Assembly: GCA_025927935.1 (NCBI GenBank) | Contig: JAICKM010000220.1 | Location: forward strand, 1-9,465 | DNA: 9,465 bases | Source of the DNA: Chloroflexia bacterium | GTDB taxonomy: Bacteria > Chloroflexota > Chloroflexia > QHBQ01 > JADMIH01 | Reading direction: 5' to 3' | Shown: positions 6,082 to 9,465 of the stretch, piece after piece | Position numbering within the stretch: position 1 is the first letter of the stretch | How the letters are laid out: each line of letters opens with the position of its first letter | Notes under the pieces: generated by a model | The model's database searches: none | What the model was told of the DNA's origin: nothing | The model's input: only the letters and a program-made list of their open reading frames with translations | Made by a program: the position numbers and the translations under genes

Positions 6082-6131
6082 CGGAGATGCTTCGCTACTC
6101 TTGTCCTGCTGAGCGCAGCGAAGCATCTCCG
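6082..6131. terminator. Long hairpin after the phosphoesterase gene (dispersed-repeat copy)
   Basis: CGGAGATGCTTCGCT (6082-6096) pairs perfectly with AGCGAAGCATCTCCG (6117-6131), a 15-bp stem with a 20-base loop, 16 bases after the stop codon. The right half, CTGAGCGCAGCGAAG, is the same element as the tandem block at 2749-2943. It is followed by TGTTTGT, only a weak T-rich stretch, so termination is plausible but not textbook. It may instead be a mobile palindrome that has settled in a 3' flank. Confidence 0.55.
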
Positions 6132-6195
6132 TGTTTGTACCCCACTACCACCCGCTTCCCCATAGAGCCGCTGCCGTCGGATCCGCAGATACAAC

Positions 6196-6224
6196 TTGTG
6201 CCGCTAAGCCCAGAGTGATAAAAT
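6196..6224 (+). promoter_or_regulatory. Promoter of the DUF1214/DUF1254 pair, predicting a leaderless mRNA
   Basis: TTGTGC (6196-6201) and TAAAAT (6219-6224) are separated by exactly 17 bases, and TGA directly before the -10 gives an extended -10 (TGN). Transcription would begin about 6231, which is the A of the start codon ATG. No Shine-Dalgarno lies before that ATG (the bases are ATTAAT), which fits a leaderless message. Confidence 0.55.
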
Positions 6225-6230
6225 ATTAAT

Positions 6231-6905
6231 ATGAGCAGAACATACACTTATCTTGCGGCTCTCGTCGGCGTGGTATGCGGCTATTTCATCATCTCCTCAT
6301 TCGTCTTTGGCAACTTCTTTTCCCGCGTGAGAACGGTGCCTAGTGACGTGGTGCAGGGCATCCTCATCGGCTTCGGACTCGCGTTTGTCACGGCCCAAAT
6401 TTACGCGCGGATCAAGGCCACGAAGGTCAACGGTTGGATCACCATGTTCGGATTGGGCGAGCCCGGTAACGGCATGTTGCTGCGAGCCGCGCACGCCCAA
6501 TTATTTCCCGGCCCGGTGAACGTACCGCAAGAGGCGATGTATTGGTGGACGAACGTGGATGGCGCGGGCCATACGCTCTCCGGAGAGCGCGACTACACCA
6601 TGCACTTTCCGGCAGGCGGACTTCCGCCGAACAATGCATTCTGGTCGCTGACGATGGGTACTGCGAAAAATCATTTTGTGCCAAATCCGATCAATCGCTA
6701 CAACGTCAGCGATCGTTCCGGCCTTGCGCAAAACCCGGACGGTTCGGTCGACATTTACATTCAGAACGCCGATCCGGCCGGTCACGAGGCGAATTGGCTG
6801 CCGGCGCCCGCGGGCAACTTCATACTCTGGCTGCGCGTGTACATACCCGGCGAGGCCATTCTCCAGGGCGAGTATACGGTGCCGCCGGTTGCCAAAGTGA
6901 GATGA
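6231..6905 (+). CDS. Membrane-anchored DUF1214 domain protein
   Basis: Protein of 224 residues. Two likely membrane helices lie at the N-terminus, about residues 7-27 and 40-58. The DUF1214 domain follows at about 110-218. Recognised family stretches are NAFWSLTMG (135-143), NHFVPNPINRYNVSDRS (147-163), DGSVDIYIQN (170-179), EANWLPAPAGNFILWLRVY (186-204) and the final GEYTVPPV. The domain's biochemical function is not established. It commonly appears C-terminal to DUF1254 in one longer protein, but here stands alone with its own anchor. The start is ATG 6231, since the promoter leaves no room for a leader. The stop overlaps the start of the DUF1254 gene (ATGA), so the two are made together and probably form a complex at the membrane. 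The gene is visibly poorer in G+C than its neighbours: bases 6241-6300 are 50% by hand count, against 65% in 5521-5580. Confidence 0.87.
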   Translation: MSRTYTYLAALVGVVCGYFIISSFVFGNFFSRVRTVPSDVVQGILIGFGLAFVTAQIYARIKATKVNGWITMFGLGEPGNGMLLRAAHAQLFPGPVNVPQEAMYWWTNVDGAGHTLSGERDYTMHFPAGGLPPNNAFWSLTMGTAKNHFVPNPINRYNVSDRSGLAQNPDGSVDIYIQNADPAGHEANWLPAPAGNFILWLRVYIPGEAILQGEYTVPPVAKVR

Positions 6906-7489
6906 TGTATATGAACTACGAGCATTTGCTTATATTCGGTGGGGTCTGTGTCGCGACATGGTTCGTTGTCATCAACTTTTGGCCGCGTATGCTTCTGTAC
7001 GTGTACAAGCGGGCGCTCCTCGTTAAGGGGTTCGGCGACGGTCCCATCCCGGTCAATACGCTCTATACGGAGCCTCAAAAACTCTTTGCAGAACCCCTCG
7101 CTTCGCAAACCGCATCAAGCTCGAATTTGATGACTGTCGGCGTGAACCATGACACGCTCCCTACGGTCGGCTGGCTCGATCTCTCCAGGGGACCGCAAGT
7201 CCTGCACGTCCCGGACATGGCAAATCGCTACTACAGCGTGCAATTCACTGATCCCTCGAAAAACACTAATTTCGCCTACGTCGGCAAACGCACCACGGGA
7301 ACCGCGGCCGGCGACTACCTCGTGAGCGGCCCCGGCTGGAAAGGAGTCGTGCCGCAGGGAATGTCACAGATATCCGCACCGAACAATTCGGTGCTTATCA
7401 TCGGCCGCGTACTCGTGGAAAGCGACAACGATCTCCCGACCGCCTATGACCTCGCTAAGCAGATACAGCTGACGCCCCTAAACCAATGA
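6902..7489 (+). CDS. Membrane-anchored DUF1254 domain protein
   Basis: Protein of 195 residues from ATG 6902, which overlaps the previous stop in an ATGA arrangement. ATG 6905 and ATG 6911 are in the same frame and also possible, as no clear ribosome binding site separates them. One membrane helix lies at about residues 8-28. The DUF1254 domain covers about 50-175, with the family stretches VNHDTLPTVGWLDLSRGPQV (81-100), LHVPDMANRYYSVQFTD (101-117), NFAYVGKRTTGTAAGDYLV (123-141), GPGWKG (143-148) and IIGRVLVES (166-174). The family has no established activity. The domain usually precedes DUF1214 in a single chain; here the gene order is reversed and the domains are split. The frame is open upstream to 6542, but that part overlaps the DUF1214 gene in another frame and is not coding. 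Confidence 0.87.
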   Translation: MMYMNYEHLLIFGGVCVATWFVVINFWPRMLLYVYKRALLVKGFGDGPIPVNTLYTEPQKLFAEPLASQTASSSNLMTVGVNHDTLPTVGWLDLSRGPQVLHVPDMANRYYSVQFTDPSKNTNFAYVGKRTTGTAAGDYLVSGPGWKGVVPQGMSQISAPNNSVLIIGRVLVESDNDLPTAYDLAKQIQLTPLNQ

Positions 7490-7583
7490 CATCCCGGCAG
7501 AAAAGAAAACGTATTATGGATTGGAGTGGGCACTTACGGTGATTTGCACAGGGAAGTAGATGTTGGCAGGCGCCACAGCAAAA

Positions 7584-7614
7584 GGAAAGGCAGGCGCCCA
7601 AACGCCCGCCTTCC
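7584..7614 (-). terminator. Probable terminator of the AIM24 operon
   Basis: Read on the minus strand, a GC-rich hairpin (GGAAGGCGGGCG, loop of six, CGCCTGCCTTTCC; one bulge and one mismatch) is followed by TTTT at 7580-7583. It lies about 65 bases after the stop codon of the last AIM24 gene. It would also stop read-through into the DUF1254 gene from the right. The T run is short, so efficiency is uncertain. Confidence 0.45.
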
Positions 7615-7640
7615 CCCACTACTCTAACTCGTCACTCGCC

Positions 7641-7676
7641 GTACTGACCACCGACCACCAACCACTGACCACTCGT
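7641..7676. repeat. Short degenerate repeat of GACCAC units
   Basis: The plus strand reads ACTGACCACC, GACCACC, AACCACT, GACCACT in succession, a run of imperfect 7-base units (GACCACY). It sits between the terminator hairpin and the stop codon of the AIM24 gene. Nothing suggests coding. It looks like slippage-generated filler of the kind scattered between genes. Confidence 0.5.
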
Positions 7677-7678
7677 CC

Positions 7679-8602
7679 CTACCACTGGCGTCGCGTGGCG
7701 GGCGAACTGTTGGAGAGGTTGTAGCCGGGGTCTTCCAGTTGCTTGAAGGCCGACTGGACGGCCACCCGGCCCGGCCCGAAGAGCCGCAGCCACAGGAAGC
7801 GCTCGCCCCAGGAGCGCCACGAGCGCCACGTGCCGCCGGGATGCTCCAGGTGCAACTGCATCTGCACCGTGGGGTCCTTGAACAGCAGCGCCGTCGGCTT
7901 GATCAGGATCGCCTCATTGGGCGCCAGGTTGCGGATGAAGACGTTGCCCGCCGCGTGGAGCAGCAACAGCCCCGGCGCCTGCGGCGTATAGAAGCGATCC
8001 ATATACATGCCGACGGGGTAATGCGTCTCCGTCTCGTCGCCGTTCTTGGTGCTGAACCAGATGCCGGTGTTGAACCAATCATACGTGACCTGGTTGGTGG
8101 CGACAATGAACATGTGCTCGCGCACATCGACGGCCTGTCCCGGTTGCAGCGGCACGGCCAGCATCTCGCCCGGCGCGTCGCGCGAGAAGGCGATATGGCC
8201 CGGCCCCTGGGCCTGGGTCATGATCAGTGGCAGCCCGGAGAAAAGGCGCTTCCACCCGCCGCGCAGCGGCATCACGCCCACGGTGACGGATGGGTCCTTC
8301 CAGAGCAGCACATGGTGGGTGAAGTAGACGCTGTCGCTCGCGGCCAGGTTCATATCGGCCACGGGCACATAGGTGCCCTCGATCTGGCAGTGCGAGTTGC
8401 CGAATTGCAGCCGGGCCATGTCCTTGATGCCCGGCATCTCGTACCAGCCCGAGTTGGTGCTGACGGCCCGCACATCGACGGGCGCCCCGCAGGCCGGACA
8501 GGCCAGGTTAGTCCCGGCGCTGACCATGCCGCACCAGGGGCAGGAGTACGTCCGCTGCGATCCGCCGGTCGGGGGGATCGGCGGGGCTACGTTACCAGCC
8601 AT
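7679..8602 (-). CDS. Zinc-ribbon AIM24 family protein, downstream paralogue
   Basis: Protein of 307 residues. The start ATG at 8600-8602 is preceded by GGAGGGA. The N-terminus (1-18) is Pro-rich and flexible, followed by a zinc ribbon with Cys21, Cys24, Cys35 and Cys38. The AIM24 beta-rich domain (TIGR00266/PF01987 type) runs from about 60 to 285. Visible family traits are repeated Pro-Gly or Gly-Pro-Gly turns, FGNSHCQIEG (67-76), GPGHIAFSRDAPGE (133-146), VDVREHMFIVA (158-168), GLLLLHAAGNVF (211-222) and GPGRVAVQS (276-284). The bacterial function is not known; mitochondrial AIM24 affects respiratory-chain and cristae organisation. Compared with its neighbour it has an insert at about 183-197 (STKNGDETETHYPVG), a Trp-rich segment containing RSWRSW (260-265) in place of the SGLFGGTG loop, and a longer C-terminus. 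It follows its paralogue by 14 bases in one operon. Confidence 0.85.
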   Translation of the reverse strand: MAGNVAPPIPPTGGSQRTYSCPWCGMVSAGTNLACPACGAPVDVRAVSTNSGWYEMPGIKDMARLQFGNSHCQIEGTYVPVADMNLAASDSVYFTHHVLLWKDPSVTVGVMPLRGGWKRLFSGLPLIMTQAQGPGHIAFSRDAPGEMLAVPLQPGQAVDVREHMFIVATNQVTYDWFNTGIWFSTKNGDETETHYPVGMYMDRFYTPQAPGLLLLHAAGNVFIRNLAPNEAILIKPTALLFKDPTVQMQLHLEHPGGTWRSWRSWGERFLWLRLFGPGRVAVQSAFKQLEDPGYNLSNSSPATRRQW

Positions 8603-8616
8603 TGCGCGATCCCTCC

Positions 8617-9426
8617 TCAGTCCGTGTGGTGGTGGACGTACATCGACTGCATGCCGACCCGACCGGGGCCGGTCATGCGCGCCAGGTTCATCCCGGTGCC
8701 GCCGAACAGCCCCGAAGTCAGCTTCTGCGTCTCCACATTCATCTGCACCGAGGCGTCTTTGTAGAGGAAGGCGCCCGGCTCCAGCAGGACCGACTCGCCG
8801 GGGCGCAGGTAGCGCTCGAAGACGTTGCCGTAGCCGTGCAGCAGCAGCAGGCCCGGCTGATCGGTCGTCACGAAGCGGTCCATGAACATGCCCTGCCCGC
8901 CGAGCAGGATATTGCGCAAGCCCTGGATGCGGATGTACGAGTAGGCGATATGATGCGACGCGAGGAGGAAAGCATGTTCGCGCACGTCCAGTTCCATGCC
9001 GGGGTGCAGCGGCATGACCACCAGTTCGCCGGTGGCATCGCGCGAGAAGGCAACCCGGCCCGGTCCGTGGGCGATGGTGACGATAAACGGCATCCCGGCC
9101 AGGGCGCGCTTGACGCCGCCCTGCAACGGCATCACCGTCACCGGCATGGTGTCGTCCTTCCAGAGCAGGGTGTGATGCTCGAAAAAGACGCCGTCGCCGG
9201 GCGCCAGGGTCATCTCGGCCACCGGCACGATCTCGCCCTCGACCTGGCAGGTACTGTTGCCGAAATGGATCTCGGTCATATCGCGGATGCGCGGCGCCTC
9301 GCGCCATCCCGAATCGCTGACGAGGTTACGGATGTCGAGGGGCGCGCCGCAGGCCCAGCAGGCCGTGGCCTGCGGCGGGTTCTGGCTACGGCACCATTCG
9401 CATTCGATACGTTGAACAGGCTCCAT
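8617..9426 (-). CDS. Zinc-ribbon AIM24 family protein, upstream paralogue
   Basis: Protein of 269 residues. The start ATG at 9424-9426 has AGGAG about seven bases upstream, inside the end of the preceding gene. The zinc ribbon uses Cys9, Cys12, Cys23 and Cys26, directly at the N-terminus. The AIM24 domain covers about 50-263, with FGNSTCQVEG (55-64), GPGRVAFSRDATGE (121-134), LDVREHAFLLAS (146-157), LLGGQGMFMDRF (174-185), GLLLLHGYGNVFERYLRPGE (192-211) and TGPGRVGMQS (252-261). It keeps the canonical TSGLFGGTG loop (237-245) that the downstream copy lacks. By eye roughly half of the core residues are identical between the two, so they come from a gene duplication and may form a mixed assembly. 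No signal peptide or membrane helix is seen, so both should be cytoplasmic. The ribbon may bind a partner protein or nucleic acid. Confidence 0.86.
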   Translation of the reverse strand: MEPVQRIECEWCRSQNPPQATACWACGAPLDIRNLVSDSGWREAPRIRDMTEIHFGNSTCQVEGEIVPVAEMTLAPGDGVFFEHHTLLWKDDTMPVTVMPLQGGVKRALAGMPFIVTIAHGPGRVAFSRDATGELVVMPLHPGMELDVREHAFLLASHHIAYSYIRIQGLRNILLGGQGMFMDRFVTTDQPGLLLLHGYGNVFERYLRPGESVLLEPGAFLYKDASVQMNVETQKLTSGLFGGTGMNLARMTGPGRVGMQSMYVHHHTD

Positions 9427-9429
9427 ATC

Positions 9430-9465
9430 TCATCTCCTGAGCACCTCGGCGGCCTGGGCGGCCCA
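9430..9465 (-). CDS. Possible 3' end of an upstream operon gene (partial)
   Basis: At the right edge the minus strand reads an open frame WAAQAAEVLRR ending in TGA at 9430-9432, only three bases before the ATG of the AIM24 gene. The ribosome binding site AGGAG of that gene falls in its last codons, a common layout of coupled operon genes. An Ala-rich, helix-like C-terminus is plausible, but eleven codons are too few to name a product. Confidence 0.4.
   Translation of the reverse strand, partial: WAAQAAEVLRR

Noticed and set aside
6542..6901. Upstream extension of the DUF1254 frame
   Set aside because: It overlaps the DUF1214 coding region in another frame and has no family match; the ATGs at 6902-6911 give a protein starting with the expected membrane helix.
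7739..8764. 341-codon plus-strand frame opposite both AIM24 genes
   Set aside because: It spans the junction of two minus-strand genes and their ribosome binding site, and its composition is a typical shadow (Arg, Gly, Ala, His).
8603..9307. Upstream extension of the downstream AIM24 frame, which stays open to 9307
   Set aside because: The extra part overlaps the other AIM24 gene in a different frame and is Arg/Pro-rich noise. The ATG at 8602 has a strong ribosome binding site and precedes the zinc ribbon.

Overview
This 9.5-kb window is a high-G+C bacterial chromosome segment carrying eight well-supported protein genes, a probable ninth cut by the right edge, and one speculative small ORF. 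The host is most likely a member of the Chloroflexota. This is an inference from three things: a phosphoesterase with both a signal peptide and a sortase-like tail, as expected of a Gram-positive-type envelope; dispersed palindromes of the form GTAGGGGCCGGTT/AACCGGCCC; and dispersed 'CTGAGCGCAGCGAAG' repeats, both repeat types resembling those abundant in many Chloroflexota genomes. No rRNA, tRNA, CRISPR array or transposase gene was seen.

Layout. Positions 1-451 hold a possible 28-residue ORF with a strong ribosome binding site (minus strand) and two REP-like palindromes. 452-1783 (minus) encodes a phenylacetate-CoA ligase family enzyme (PaaK type). 1784-2104 is a divergent intergenic region with an extended -10 promoter for the ligase and two more palindromes. 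2105-2737 (plus) encodes a metal-dependent cyclase/kynurenine formamidase family hydrolase. The convergent gap 2738-2947 is filled with a 40-41-bp tandem repeat. 2948-3706 and 3708-4235 (both minus) form a translationally coupled pair, a membrane anti-sigma factor and its ECF sigma factor. The sigma gene probably starts at a TTG codon and the anti-sigma gene at GTG. 4236-4565 is a divergent promoter region with an inverted repeat. 4566-6065 (plus) encodes a secreted phosphoesterase of the acid phosphatase/phospholipase C family with a C-terminal MPNTG-membrane-basic tail. A perfect 15-bp-stem hairpin of the same repeat family follows it.

6231-6905 and 6902-7489 (plus) are two overlapping genes for membrane-anchored DUF1214 and DUF1254 proteins, domains more often found fused in one protein. 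This pair has visibly lower G+C than its surroundings and a promoter that predicts a leaderless transcript, so it may have been acquired. 7679-8602 and 8617-9426 (minus) are tandem paralogues of the AIM24 family, each with an N-terminal four-cysteine zinc ribbon. They appear to be the distal part of an operon whose upstream gene ends at 9430, 3 bp before the next start.

The clearest functional units are the sigma/anti-sigma switch, possibly linked to the divergent surface phosphoesterase; the DUF1214/DUF1254 membrane pair; and the zinc-ribbon AIM24 operon. The ligase and the hydrolase could both act in aromatic or tryptophan catabolism, but nothing else in the window confirms a shared pathway.
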